41,385 nt of DNA from NCBI GenBank assembly GCA_017694335.1, contig JADIMZ010000037.1, positions 1 through 41,385 on the forward strand, read 5' to 3'. Shown here piece after piece: positions 16,996 to 25,681 of the stretch (positions are counted from its first letter, which is position 1; each line of letters opens with the position of its first letter). Under the pieces are notes generated by a model, which had not been told where the DNA came from, searched no databases, and saw only the letters and a program-made list of their open reading frames with translations. The position numbers were made by a program, and so were the translations under genes. The DNA comes from Candidatus Pullibacteroides excrementavium (GTDB taxonomy: Bacteria; Bacteroidota; Bacteroidia; Bacteroidales; P3).

Positions 16996-17781
16996 ATGGA
17001 AAATGTCATGCATCTTTTCTCTCTGAAAGGGAAAGTGGCCATAGTGACGGGGGGATACGGGTATTTGGGACATGCTTTTGTTGAAGCATTGCAAGAAGCA
17101 GGGGCAACGGTTGTTGTGGGAGGGAGAAGTTATGATAAATTTGAGAGGGTATTTGCAGGAAAAGAGAGGATAGTATTCTTTTCGATGGATATTTCAAAGA
17201 CTGTACAAATTAGAGATTGTTTTCGACGTGTGTTTGATGAATATGGCCATATAGATATATTGGTTAATAATGCAATTTATTTGTCGGGGCAGTTTCCTGA
17301 AGAGATTACAGATGATGATTTGAGCTATTCATTCGATGGAACTTTGAGCAGTGTCTTCCGTTGCATCAGGGAAGTAATACCTTATATGAAACAAGCAAAG
17401 GGAGGCAACATTGTCAATATTGCATCCATGTACGGGTTAGTCGCCCCTAATTTTAAGGTGTATGACGGAGCGTGCAGGAAAAATTTCAATCCACCTCAAT
17501 ATGGCGCGGCAAAAGCCGGGATTGTGCAATTGACTAAATTCTTCGCTGAATACCTGATACCTTATGGTATTCGTGTCAATTCTATCTCCCCAGGGCCGTT
17601 TCCTTCTATAAAGGTTCAGGAAGATCAAGAATTTATAAAAAGGTTGTCGGAATCCAATCCAAGTGGACGGATTGGAAATCCTGAAGATTTGAAGGGAGCC
17701 ATTGTGTATTTGACATCGAATGCATCTCGTTATGTGGTTGGACAGAATCTTCAAGTAGATGGAGGATGGACTATATGGTGA
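16996..17781 (+). CDS. Short-chain dehydrogenase/reductase in the pse operon
   Basis: This is a 261-residue classical SDR: cofactor motif TGGYGYLG (18-25), NNA (91-93), catalytic S144 in NIASMYG and Y169-x3-K173. The C-terminus DGGWTIW is the usual SDR ending. An internal Met5 could be the start. It probably acts with the preceding aldo/keto reductase on a sugar or nonulosonic acid. PtmA, an SDR of Campylobacter legionaminic acid loci, is a functional parallel but not a proven orthologue. Its stop codon lies inside the start region of the next gene, indicating coupling. Confidence 0.85.
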   Translation: MENVMHLFSLKGKVAIVTGGYGYLGHAFVEALQEAGATVVVGGRSYDKFERVFAGKERIVFFSMDISKTVQIRDCFRRVFDEYGHIDILVNNAIYLSGQFPEEITDDDLSYSFDGTLSSVFRCIREVIPYMKQAKGGNIVNIASMYGLVAPNFKVYDGACRKNFNPPQYGAAKAGIVQLTKFFAEYLIPYGIRVNSISPGPFPSIKVQEDQEFIKRLSESNPSGRIGNPEDLKGAIVYLTSNASRYVVGQNLQVDGGWTIW

Positions 17782-18485
17782 ATACATTGTGCATAGTTCA
17801 AGCACGGTTGACTTCTTCCCGCTTGCCGAATAAGGTCTTGTTGGAACTCGGAAGAACTGGATTGTCCCTTTTGGAGCATGTGAATTTAAGGCTACAGCAG
17901 GCTCGATTGATTGACAAGATTGTTTTTGCCATTCCGGATGCGGTCTCAAATGACAGTTTGGAATCTTTTTTGCGTTTGCATGGTATTGAGTGTTTCCGTG
18001 GTAGTGAAGATGATGTGTTGGATCGATTTTATCAATGTGCGCTTGTCTATCATCCACATATGGTTGTGAGGGCGACTTGCGATAATCCCTTTGTCGATTG
18101 GGAATTGGCAGATAGTTTGATTTCTTTCTTGGGAGACGCTGATTACGCATATTGCAGCGCAGCTCCGTTGGGAACTTCGGTTGAGGTGTTTTCTATGGAT
18201 GCTTTGATTCGAGGGAACAAGGAAGCTGTGGATATGAAGTATAGGGAGCATGTTTGTCCTTATTTCCGTGACAACCGGGACAAGTTTGTTTGCAAGGATT
18301 ATCGGTGTAAGCCTTTGTCTTATCGATTGACAGTGGATGAAGCAGATGACTTTAAGCTGGTAAATCTTTTATATAAAGATTTGTATAAAGGCACTCCAAT
18401 TTCCAATAGAATTTTGTACCAATATTTGGAGGAACATCCATCGCTTGCACTGATAAATCGGGATGTTCTTCAGAAAAGAGTGTAA
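17775..18485 (+). CDS. SpsF-type cytidylyltransferase, likely CMP-pseudaminic acid synthetase
   Basis: The 236-residue product begins with CIVQARLTSSRLPNKVL, the CTP-binding Q-A-R-x4-R-L-P-N-K motif (9-20) of the SpsF/CMP-sugar synthetase group. Further along are FRGSEDDVLDRFYQ and RATCDNPFVDW. In this operon it is the only nucleotidyltransferase, so it most likely activates pseudaminic acid with CTP, the PseF role; it is not a close match to Campylobacter PseF. The ATG at 17775 is preferred to that at 17766 because GGAGG at 17761-17765 then sits about 9 nt upstream. The gene overlaps the SDR stop codon. Confidence 0.8.
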   Translation: MVNTLCIVQARLTSSRLPNKVLLELGRTGLSLLEHVNLRLQQARLIDKIVFAIPDAVSNDSLESFLRLHGIECFRGSEDDVLDRFYQCALVYHPHMVVRATCDNPFVDWELADSLISFLGDADYAYCSAAPLGTSVEVFSMDALIRGNKEAVDMKYREHVCPYFRDNRDKFVCKDYRCKPLSYRLTVDEADDFKLVNLLYKDLYKGTPISNRILYQYLEEHPSLALINRDVLQKRV

Positions 18486-18487
18486 GG

Positions 18488-19510
18488 ATGGAAGAAAAAC
18501 CATTGATTAGCATTGTCGTTCCTGTATATAATGTGGAACAGTATGTGGGCAAGTGTCTGGATTCTTTATTGGGTCAGACCTTGAAGGATATCGAGGTGAT
18601 TTGTGTGGATGATTGTTCTACAGATGCGTCTTTGTCGATTTTGAATGCTTATGGAAAAAAGGATAACCGAGTCAAGGTAATAACATCTTCAGTGAACGGA
18701 AAGCAAGGGACAGCAAGGAACATAGGCATCCGGGCGGCCCGGGCGGAGTATATCGGATTAGTGGACAGCGACGACTGGGTTGCGGAAACCATGTACGAGA
18801 ATTTATATGAAGCTGCAAGACGGGAAAATGCAGATGTTGTAGTAGGGAATTATGCGGAATATTATTCGGAGAGCGACATTCGCCCGCAATGGAACGGGGA
18901 AAAGGGGGTCTTAGAGAATGGAGACAGGGGAGAAAGGAACAGGGGTATCATTGCAAGATCGCCAAGGATTTGGACGAGCATATTCAAGAGAAAGTTGTTT
19001 GTTGACAACGGCCTTTTCTATCCGGAGAACCTGTTTTACGAGGATAATGCCATAGGTCAGGCTTTGTATTGTTCCGCAGGAAAGATAGTGAAGGTGGACA
19101 AACTTTGCTACTTTTACCGTTGCAATAATGTTTCTACAACAAGGAGGTATAATGATTATCGTTTTTTTGATAGGATAGAGACCTCGAAGCTTTATTTGGA
19201 AAATATGAAGCGATTAGGTTTCTATTCTTTGTACAAACAGGAATGCGATGATGTCTTCTTCTCTTTGTTTTATGAAGCGACCATTACCGGATCCTTGTTC
19301 CATTTCGATCCCCCGGCAAAGAAGTATATAAATTTGGTAAAGCGTGAAATCTGTGAGATTTATCCGCATTTCCATTTGGTTTCGTATCTAATACGCAGTA
19401 AAACTTCGCTTTTTCATAAGATAGTATTGGCATTGATTGGGATAGATACTGATTTTGGCGTGTTAGTTTGTACTGCCTTAAGGCGATGCAAGCGTCTTTT
19501 TACAGATTGA
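18488..19510 (+). CDS. Family 2 glycosyltransferase
   Basis: The 340-residue product is a GT-A fold family 2 glycosyltransferase. It has ISIVVPVYNVEQYVGKCLDSLL at the start, DDCSTD (41-46), NGKQGTARNIGI, and the metal-binding DSDDW at 93-97. It should add a sugar from a nucleotide donor to the growing lipid-linked glycan at the cytoplasmic membrane face. Donor and acceptor are unknown. It separates the cytidylyltransferase from pseG within the operon, with gaps of 2 and 14 nt. The C-terminal third has no motif I recognise. Confidence 0.9.
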   Translation: MEEKPLISIVVPVYNVEQYVGKCLDSLLGQTLKDIEVICVDDCSTDASLSILNAYGKKDNRVKVITSSVNGKQGTARNIGIRAARAEYIGLVDSDDWVAETMYENLYEAARRENADVVVGNYAEYYSESDIRPQWNGEKGVLENGDRGERNRGIIARSPRIWTSIFKRKLFVDNGLFYPENLFYEDNAIGQALYCSAGKIVKVDKLCYFYRCNNVSTTRRYNDYRFFDRIETSKLYLENMKRLGFYSLYKQECDDVFFSLFYEATITGSLFHFDPPAKKYINLVKREICEIYPHFHLVSYLIRSKTSLFHKIVLALIGIDTDFGVLVCTALRRCKRLFTD

Positions 19511-19524
19511 AATCAAATAGATTC

Positions 19525-20499
19525 ATGAATAGGAAGTGCGTTTGTTTCAGGGCGGATGCCAGCGGGCAGATTGGTTTCGGGCATTTTGTGCGATCGTTGG
19601 CCTTGGCGGAGATGCTGAGGGACGATTTCGATTGCGTGTTCTTCACGGTGGATCCGTCCGAATACCAGAGGAGGGAAGTGGAACGGGTATGCCGCCTTCA
19701 TCCTTTACCGCCGGTATCGCATTTCGAGGATTTCCTGCCCTGCCTGCAAGGGGACGAGATAGTGGTTTTGGACAATTATTTCTTTACTACCGAGTACCAG
19801 AAGGCCATAAAGGCCAAAGGGTGTTGTCTGGTCTGCATTGATGATTTGCATGACAGGCATTACGTGGCGGATGCGGTTATAAACCATGGCGTGGCGGATG
19901 CCGCCTTGTTTTCTGTAGAGCCTTATACCCGCTTGTGTCTCGGCCTTTCTTGGGCTTTGTTACGGCAGCCGTTCCTGCGGGCTTTGGAATCCGGATGGCA
20001 TCGGGACAGGTTGCTGAAATCAGCTTTGGTCTGCGTGGGGGGCAGCGACCCATATAATTTGGTGGCCAAGTATTTGAATGCGATACGAGGAAGTGGAATG
20101 TTGTTTGAAACAATCAAGGTCATAGCCGGGTTGAATACCCGGATTCCGGAAGGGGTGCCGGAGGTGGAAATCCTTCCGCATGGTTTGTCTGCTCAGCAAA
20201 TTTGTTCCGTCTTGCAGGAGGCGGATATGGGTTTCTTTTCGGCCAGCACCATCTGTTTGGAGGCTTTGTCGGTGGGATTGCCGTCGGTGGTGGGGTATTA
20301 TGTGGATAACCAGGAAGGCTTTTATCATTATATCACCGGTATGGGTGCGGTTTGGGGGGTGGGGGATTTGTTGGCATCGGAAGAGTTGGATATGTCCGGT
20401 GTTTCCAATTTTATGCCTAAATTTGACAAATTGGATATGTATGGCATACAGTCCAGGTATATTGAATTGTTCGAAAAATTAGGGTCAGAAACAGATTAA
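19525..20499 (+). CDS. pseG: UDP-2,4-diacetamido-2,4,6-trideoxy-beta-L-altropyranose hydrolase
   Basis: PseG removes UDP from the diacetamido-altrose intermediate. The 324-residue product has the PseG opening CFRADASGQIGFGHFVRSLALA, with the catalytic histidine at H20 (H17 in the Campylobacter enzyme). The GT-B-like C-terminal half has VCVGGSDPYN and STICLEALSVGLPSV. The start at 19525 is chosen because it places this motif nine residues in; the longer frame from 19468 overlaps the preceding glycosyltransferase. Gene spacing supports co-transcription. Confidence 0.92.
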   Translation: MNRKCVCFRADASGQIGFGHFVRSLALAEMLRDDFDCVFFTVDPSEYQRREVERVCRLHPLPPVSHFEDFLPCLQGDEIVVLDNYFFTTEYQKAIKAKGCCLVCIDDLHDRHYVADAVINHGVADAALFSVEPYTRLCLGLSWALLRQPFLRALESGWHRDRLLKSALVCVGGSDPYNLVAKYLNAIRGSGMLFETIKVIAGLNTRIPEGVPEVEILPHGLSAQQICSVLQEADMGFFSASTICLEALSVGLPSVVGYYVDNQEGFYHYITGMGAVWGVGDLLASEELDMSGVSNFMPKFDKLDMYGIQSRYIELFEKLGSETD

Positions 20500-20510
20500 A
20501 GATTCCTATA

Positions 20511-21107
20511 ATGTTAGAGCGTATATATATAGCGGGGCCATTCCTGTGTTTGCAGGAACTTGAGGCAGAGGCTATTACGGATGATATGATGGAATGGTTC
20601 CAAGATATGGAACTGATGAGGTTCTATACCAATTCGGGTCGAAGGATTGACAGGGATGCATTGAGCCAGGCAATCAGGACAGGGAAGGAGAACGGGGATA
20701 ACTATACCTTGGGAATTTATCATAATGAATCGGGCTGCCTGATAGGGACGGTGAAATTGGGACATATCAATTGGCGGCATCGTATATCCGATTTGGCTAC
20801 CTTGATAGGAGACAGACGTTTTTATGGGAAAGGACTTGCTTCTGAAGCAGTTGCTTTGGGGACTCGTGTTGCATTTGAGCAATTGGATCTGCGGGCTTTG
20901 CATACATCCATGTATATGTCCAATGTTGCATCTATTAAGGCATACCGGAAGGCGGGTTGGATAATCGAAGGACGGATTAAGGGGTATTACATAGTGGATG
21001 GCAAGCCGGAAGATCAGATATTGGAAGGCTGTTATAATCCCAAGTATTTTAGCGAGGAGGAAATCCGTGATTTACGGGAAAAGTCGAAATTGTATTATGA
21101 AGGATAA
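20511..21107 (+). CDS. pseH: GNAT acetyltransferase, probable PseH
   Basis: This is a 198-residue RimJ/RimL-type N-acetyltransferase with motif A at 102-113 (RRFYGKGLASEA) and the NVASIKAYRKAGW segment. Position between pseG and pseI, and the need for an enzyme that acetylates the 4-amino group made by PseC, point to PseH. The sequence alone would allow other GNAT substrates. Its stop codon overlaps the pseI start by 11 nt, which indicates translational coupling. Confidence 0.82.
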   Translation: MLERIYIAGPFLCLQELEAEAITDDMMEWFQDMELMRFYTNSGRRIDRDALSQAIRTGKENGDNYTLGIYHNESGCLIGTVKLGHINWRHRISDLATLIGDRRFYGKGLASEAVALGTRVAFEQLDLRALHTSMYMSNVASIKAYRKAGWIIEGRIKGYYIVDGKPEDQILEGCYNPKYFSEEEIRDLREKSKLYYEG

Positions 21108-22110
21108 AGCATTTATTGTGGCGGAGTTGTCTGCCAATCATAACCATAAGAAAGATATTGCTATTGCCACCATCCGGGCTGCCAAGAAAGCTGGAGCGGA
21201 TGCAGTGAAGTTGCAGACTTATACGGCTGATACCATCACGCTGGATTGTCGGAAAGAGGATTTCATGATTCATGGTGGCTTGTGGGATGGGTATTGCTTG
21301 CATGATTTGTACAAGGAAGCCTATACGCCTTGGGAATGGCATGAAGAACTGTTCCATGTGGCACGAGAAGAAGGGTTGATCTGTTTCTCTAGTCCGTTTG
21401 ACAAGACGGCGGTCGATTTTCTGGAATCCTTAGGGAATCCTATTTACAAGATAGCCTCCTTTGAAATCACGGATATCCCATTGATATCCTATGTGGCATC
21501 GAAGAAGAAACCAGTTGTGATTTCGACAGGGATTGCCACCTTGCAGGATATCGAGGCGGCTTTGACTGCTGTGAGAAGTTCTGGGAACGAAGATGTGACC
21601 TTGTTGCGTTGCATTTCCCAATATCCGGCGCCGGTGGAAGATGCCAACCTTTTGACGATTCCGGATATGCGGCAGCGTTTCGGGGTAAAAGTGGGCTTGT
21701 CCGATCACAGCATTGGCAATACTTTGGCGGTGGCTTCGGTGGCTTTGGGGGCAACGATGGTGGAGAAGCACTTTATCTTGGATAGGAAAATCGGCGGGCC
21801 GGACTCGGCTTTTTCTTGCGAGCCTGCCGAATTTGCTGAAATGGTGCGTGTGATACGGGAGACGGAGGCGGCTTTGGGGAATGTGTGTTATCCGTCGGAT
21901 CCTCAAAAGATAAAAGGTCGGGAATTTGCCCGTTCCTTGTACGTTGCGGAGGACATCCGGAAAGGGGAGGTCTTTACGGAGAAGAACGTCCGTTCGGTGC
22001 GTCCCGGCTACGGTCTTTCTCCGGTTATGTATTTTGATGTTTTGGGGAAAAGAGCGAACCGGGATCTGGAAAAGGGGATGCCATTGCGAATTTGTGATGT
22101 TGAGGTATGA
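21097..22110 (+). CDS. pseI: Pseudaminic acid synthase
   Basis: PseI condenses the altrose intermediate with phosphoenolpyruvate to give pseudaminic acid. The 337-residue product has the NeuB-family TIM barrel (FIVAELSANHNHKKD near the start, KLQTYTADTIT, CFSSPFDKTAVDFLE, YKIASFEITDIPLI) followed by a C-terminal SAF antifreeze-like domain from about residue 280 (SLYVAEDIRKGEVFT). The KEDFMIHGGLWDG segment is typical of PseI rather than NeuB or LegI. The ATG at 21097 lies inside the end of pseH. It is the last gene of the operon; no clear terminator follows. Confidence 0.93.
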   Translation: MKDKAFIVAELSANHNHKKDIAIATIRAAKKAGADAVKLQTYTADTITLDCRKEDFMIHGGLWDGYCLHDLYKEAYTPWEWHEELFHVAREEGLICFSSPFDKTAVDFLESLGNPIYKIASFEITDIPLISYVASKKKPVVISTGIATLQDIEAALTAVRSSGNEDVTLLRCISQYPAPVEDANLLTIPDMRQRFGVKVGLSDHSIGNTLAVASVALGATMVEKHFILDRKIGGPDSAFSCEPAEFAEMVRVIRETEAALGNVCYPSDPQKIKGREFARSLYVAEDIRKGEVFTEKNVRSVRPGYGLSPVMYFDVLGKRANRDLEKGMPLRICDVEV

Positions 22111-22278
22111 TTTTTTCAGGAGTTGCATAGCATTTTGTAAAATTCACCAATGATTAGGTTTTTAAACTTATTGTTGAATTTTCATGGTGTATCAATGCTA
22201 TATTTTCATGGATCTTACTGTATCGCAAAGCGTTTCCAGAAAAGATGTGGATGCGTTTGTAGTTGTTTCTTAGGGAAA
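22111..22278. other. Non-coding stretch after pseI
   Basis: AT-rich DNA with no terminator, promoter box or gene I can support. A 47-codon plus-strand frame from 22151 has no recognisable features. It probably belongs to the decayed edge of the glycan locus. Confidence 0.4.
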
Positions 22279-23169
22279 CTATTCCTTTGTTAATCGAATG
22301 GCATCACAAATAGGTCGTAATGGGGCTGGGATTTGTTCTTTATTTTTGATAGAAACGGTGGCAATGGGAATGCTGTCGATTCCTTTGCATGTTTTTTCCC
22401 CTTTCTTGTGGTATCTATAATTGATAAAGCGGCTAATGGGATTATTTTTTAGTAAAAAATAATTTGTGATTTTTTGTTTTATCGAAAGGGATGGTAACTT
22501 GTCAAGTTCAAATATAAAAATACAGGAATAGTAGCATATTTCCCTTGTATAAGCATGGAGTAATTAAACAAGGTTTCGGCCAGGAAAAGATTGTTGAACA
22601 GTATTTTATTTGCGGGGTCGAAGCAAACTTCATAGGTTTTCTTGAAAGCTTCTGTTCTGACGACGGCATAAAGCAAGGAGCCATATAAGGAGCCTTTGGA
22701 TAGTAACCGTTCCCGGGCAGTTTCTCCTGTGATTTGGCTATTTAAATTCCGGATGTATCGAGGTGTAAATTTGACATTGTTTCTGTTGGGTTCAAAAGTC
22801 AGATAATGCCCTTGCGCTGAAGTATAGTCAGGATGCGATTCTAGGAATTGGATGCATTGGCTGATGCCTTCAGGGGTGGTGAAGTCATCTTCTGCCACAT
22901 AAACGACATACGGAGTTTGAATCAACGGTATTATTTCTTTGATTTTTACAAAGAAGAGGGTGTCTGGAAAATGTCGATATACTACGTTTTCGAATTGGTC
23001 TATGGCAAAAGGGCAATAAGATGCGATGAATCAGAAACGATTATGGGAATATTGTATGGCTTGTAATAATGAAGAAGGCGATACAACCTTTCTGGGCGGT
23101 TATGTGGGGAATGATTATTGTGATTTTTTCTAGTTGTTCCGTATTTATAACTTCTTTAGTTCTATTCAT
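22279..23169 (-). pseudogene. Frameshifted glycosyltransferase (TIGR00180-like)
   Basis: Stitching three minus-strand frames gives a recognisable glycosyltransferase. The parts are EKITIIIP (from an ATG at 23169), then NRPERLYRLLHYYKPYNIPIIVSDSS-like sequence, then FENVVYRHFPDTLFFV and VYVAEDDFTTPEGISQCIQFLE (frame 22479-22925). The first break near 23098-23104 looks like loss of two bases that turned a P-T-Y-N-R coding stretch into a shifted one. The second is at an A-run near 23003-23010. A third follows the stop codon at 22479, after which the neighbouring frame (NNPISRFINYRYHKKG) stays open to a stop at 22279. The gene is antisense to the pse operon and no longer makes a full protein. Confidence 0.7.
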
Positions 23170-23388
23170 GGTTACCCAATATGGTGGTGAGTGGCTTATT
23201 GTAAGGGAATTACTGTTAGTCAATATAATGCAACAGTACTTAATGCCTGATAGAAAAACAAGGAGCATTTTTGTGTTTTCAGTTTTGGAGTTGTAGCGTT
23301 TGGGGCATTATGCAGCTATCAAACGGTTAACAATATTTAACTTTTTGTCAATTTGTTGCATATCAAATGTGTATGGATGGTCTTCGCC
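23170..23388. other. Non-coding stretch beside the pseudogene
   Basis: AT-rich sequence with short frames only. A hydrophobic plus-strand reading around 23280-23335 (GVVAFGALCSYQTV) could be debris of a membrane protein, but it is too short to assign. Confidence 0.3.
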
Positions 23389-23419
23389 TTGAATGTATTC
23401 AATGGGTTCGATAAATTTG
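23389..23419 (+). promoter_or_regulatory. Promoter of the Rpn-type gene
   Basis: TTG at 23389-23391, a 20-nt spacer and TAAATTTG at 23412-23419 match the phylum's promoter form. The leader would be about 95 nt. Confidence 0.55.
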
Positions 23420-23520
23420 GGTTGGAGCGATATATAATAAAAGGATATCGGTACTTACAGGCGGTTGGCCTGTTTCGGCAGAGTCCTTTGTGTCAAGAAA
23501 CGAATCAAACGAACACGCCA

Positions 23521-24408
23521 ATGGAAAAAGCGAGCACAAACCCAGCGAGAATCCCGGTGGACAGCATCCAGCCGCACAAACCCTTTCATTTTATTAATCC
23601 TTTCACCGATGTGGGCTTCAAGCGCATCTTCGGCCAGGAAGTCAACAAGGATTTGCTGATGGACTTTCTCAACGAACTCCTCGCGGGCGAAGAGCGGATA
23701 GAAGATCTCCGCTTCATGGACAAGGAACAGCTGCCGGACAACGAACAGGAACAGGGCATCATTTACGACATCTTCTGCCGGACGGAGGATGGTCGGCATC
23801 TGATTATTGAAATGCAGAACGACAGCCAGACTTATTTCCGCAACCGGAGTCTGTTTTACGCCTGCAGGGGCATTGTCAAGCAGGGACGGCGAGGACGGGA
23901 TTGGCGGTACGCCTTGGATGCAGTCTATTGCATAAATTTTTGTAATTTCGCATTAACCGGGAAATTAAGGTCAGATTTCCTATTGATGGACCGGGAGACG
24001 AACGAGATTTTCACCGACAGAATCCGGCTCATCTACATCGAATTCCCGTTCTTTACGAAGACGGAGCAGGAGTGCGGGACGGAATTGGAGCAATGGATAT
24101 ACATTTTAAAGAATATGGAAACATTGGAAAAGATGCCGTTCAAGAACGAGAAGTACCTCTTTGAGAAATTGGAGGAGACAGCCAGCGTGGAAGCTATGAC
24201 GGAGGAGGAGCGGGAACGGTACGAGGCGAGCCTGAAAGCTTACCGGGACTACTACGCCTGCTTGGAGTACCGGGAGGAGAAAGGTCGGCGGGAAGGAGAG
24301 AATGAAGAACGGATGAAAATAGCGCGAGCCATGAAAAGCAAAGGATTCTCCGCAGAGGAAATCGCCGGCATCACCGGGCTGCCCATCGAAGAAGCAGGAC
24401 AGCTTTGA
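23521..24408 (+). CDS. Rpn-family recombination-promoting nuclease / PD-(D/E)XK transposase-like protein
   Basis: The 295-residue product has the PDDEXK_2/Rpn opening (FINPFTDVGFKRIFGQE) and nuclease core D83 (IIYDIFC) - E97-x-Q99 (HLIIEMQ). It also has the SLFYACRGI...KQG helix and the usual C-terminal tail KSKGFSAEEIAGITGLPIEEA, a helix-turn-helix-like motif. Rpn proteins of E. coli are DNA endonucleases that raise RecA-independent recombination; Bacteroidota members are often labelled transposases without proof. The ATG at 23521 is used because the frame upstream has no family sequence. It looks intact and lies between a pseudogene and a convergent rpoD. Confidence 0.85.
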   Translation: MEKASTNPARIPVDSIQPHKPFHFINPFTDVGFKRIFGQEVNKDLLMDFLNELLAGEERIEDLRFMDKEQLPDNEQEQGIIYDIFCRTEDGRHLIIEMQNDSQTYFRNRSLFYACRGIVKQGRRGRDWRYALDAVYCINFCNFALTGKLRSDFLLMDRETNEIFTDRIRLIYIEFPFFTKTEQECGTELEQWIYILKNMETLEKMPFKNEKYLFEKLEETASVEAMTEEERERYEASLKAYRDYYACLEYREEKGRREGENEERMKIARAMKSKGFSAEEIAGITGLPIEEAGQL

Positions 24409-24418
24409 CCGCAGAATT

Positions 24419-24477
24419 GTCTTTCCCAAAGGACGGAGCAGGAATGCGGGACGGAACTAGAGCCACGAATCGGTTAT
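24419..24477 (+). pseudogene. Remnant of a second Rpn-type gene
   Basis: Bases 24433-24462 match bases 24061-24090 inside the intact Rpn gene at 27 of 30 positions and, in the right frame, still read TEQECGTELE. Flanking sequence (FPK before, RIGYM after) keeps weaker similarity to the parent's FPFFTK and WIYI. It starts 11 nt past the intact gene's stop codon. It is a fragment of a related copy and not a slipped repeat, because three substitutions have accumulated. Confidence 0.65.
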
Positions 24478-24484
24478 ATGCAAG

Positions 24485-24528
24485 AAAAAAGGGCATCTCG
24501 AAGTCCTAACTTCCAGACACCCTTTTTA
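24485..24528. terminator. Bidirectional terminator between the Rpn gene and rpoD
   Basis: AAAAAGGG (24486-24493) pairs with CCCTTTTT (24520-24527). Inside, TCT/AGA and GAAG/CTTC extend the stem around a TCCTAA loop with small interruptions. A runs on one side and T runs on the other suit termination from both converging genes. Confidence 0.8.
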
Positions 24529-24560
24529 CTATTAATATAAAGGCTTTTGTTGGGGATTCC

Positions 24561-25427
24561 TTATTCCCCCAAGAACGCTTTCAGGTGCTTGCTCCGGGAA
24601 GAGCTTTTCAAGCGCCGGATGGCCTTTTCCTTGATTTGGCGGACACGTTCGCGCGTCAAGTCGAATTTGGCCGCGATTTCATCCAAGGTCAGGCCATGAT
24701 GGCCTCCGATGCCATAGAAAAGGTTGATGACATCCCGCTCTTTCTCGGTCAAGGTGGCCAACGCCCGCTCGATTTCGCGAGACAGGGACTCTTTCATCAA
24801 CGCTTGATCCGTAGTAGGCGCATCTTCAGCAACATACACATCGATGAAGTTGGTTTCCTCATCCTGCACCAAAGGCGCATCCATCGACACATAGCGTGTG
24901 GTGATATTCAGCACCTCGGCAATCTTTTCCTTGGGCATCTGCAAGCTTTCCGCCAATTCGTCAATCGATGGCGGACGCTCGAATTTCTGCTCCAGACGAG
25001 CCGATTCCTTTTTTATCTTGTTGAGCGAACCCACCTGGTTCAAAGGCAGACGGACGATACGCGCCTGTTCCGCCAATGCTTGCAGGATGGATTGCCGGAT
25101 CCACCATACCGCATACGAAATGAACTTGAACCCACGGGTCTCATCGAAACGCTTGGCCGCCTTGATCAAGCCCAAATTGCCTTCATTAATCAAGTCGGGA
25201 AGGCTAAGCCCTTGGTTCTGATATTGCTTCGCAACAGAAACCACGAATCTCAAGTTCGATTTGACCAATTTGTCCAAGGCTCGGGTGTCGCCCATACGAA
25301 TCAGTCCCGCCAACCGCACTTCTTCCTCTGCGGAAATCAACTCTTCCCGACCGATATCCTGCAAGTACTTGTCCAAAGACGCAGTTTCTCGATTGGTGAT
25401 TGATTTCGAAATCTTTAACTGTCTCAT
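24561..25427 (-). CDS. rpoD: Primary sigma factor of RNA polymerase
   Basis: The 288-residue product is the short primary sigma factor typical of Bacteroidota, lacking the long region 1.1 found in E. coli. It has region 1.2 ([16 protein letters not shown]), region 2 (about 51-120, with [20 protein letters not shown]) and region 3. Region 4 has the helix-turn-helix [28 protein letters not shown] at 246-273. It directs transcription from the TTTG/TAnnTTTG promoters seen across the window. The ATG at 25427 gives the family's usual [14 protein letters not shown] start. No TAnnTTTG box was found upstream on its own strand. Confidence 0.96.
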   Translation of the reverse strand: MRQLKISKSITNRETASLDKYLQDIGREELISAEEEVRLAGLIRMGDTRALDKLVKSNLRFVVSVAKQYQNQGLSLPDLINEGNLGLIKAAKRFDETRGFKFISYAVWWIRQSILQALAEQARIVRLPLNQVGSLNKIKKESARLEQKFERPPSIDELAESLQMPKEKIAEVLNITTRYVSMDAPLVQDEETNFIDVYVAEDAPTTDQALMKESLSREIERALATLTEKERDVINLFYGIGGHHGLTLDEIAAKFDLTRERVRQIKEKAIRRLKSSSRSKHLKAFLGE

Positions 25428-25632
25428 TCTTTTATTTCGGGATTTGTAATTATCTTTGCTGCCGCTTCAAATACGCGTTTTCACAAGGGACAGATACCGC
25501 CTTTCGACAAAAACGCATATACTTATACGTAAGACAGGAAAAATGTTTCAAAAGCTGTCGGAAAATTTGCCGGGAAATCTTTCGGCAATCTCTTTAATCT
25601 CTTTTGCAACCCGATTGCACGGATAAAACCAT

Positions 25633-25640
25633 TATCTTTG
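25633..25640 (+). promoter_or_regulatory. -7 element upstream of the efflux locus
   Basis: TATCTTTG lies 42 nt before the ATG of the His-rich protein. Upstream TTG triplets at 25615 and 25604 give spacers of 15 and 26 nt, neither ideal. A second TATCTTTG at 25451-25458 lies nearer the rpoD start. Confidence 0.4.
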
Positions 25641-25681
25641 CGCCTGTATTGACATTGCGCTGTAAAAATCAAAGCAACCCG

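Noticed and set aside
19468..19524. An upstream start for pseG
   Set aside because: It overlaps the end of the GT2 gene and adds residues before the conserved PseG opening; 19525 fits better.
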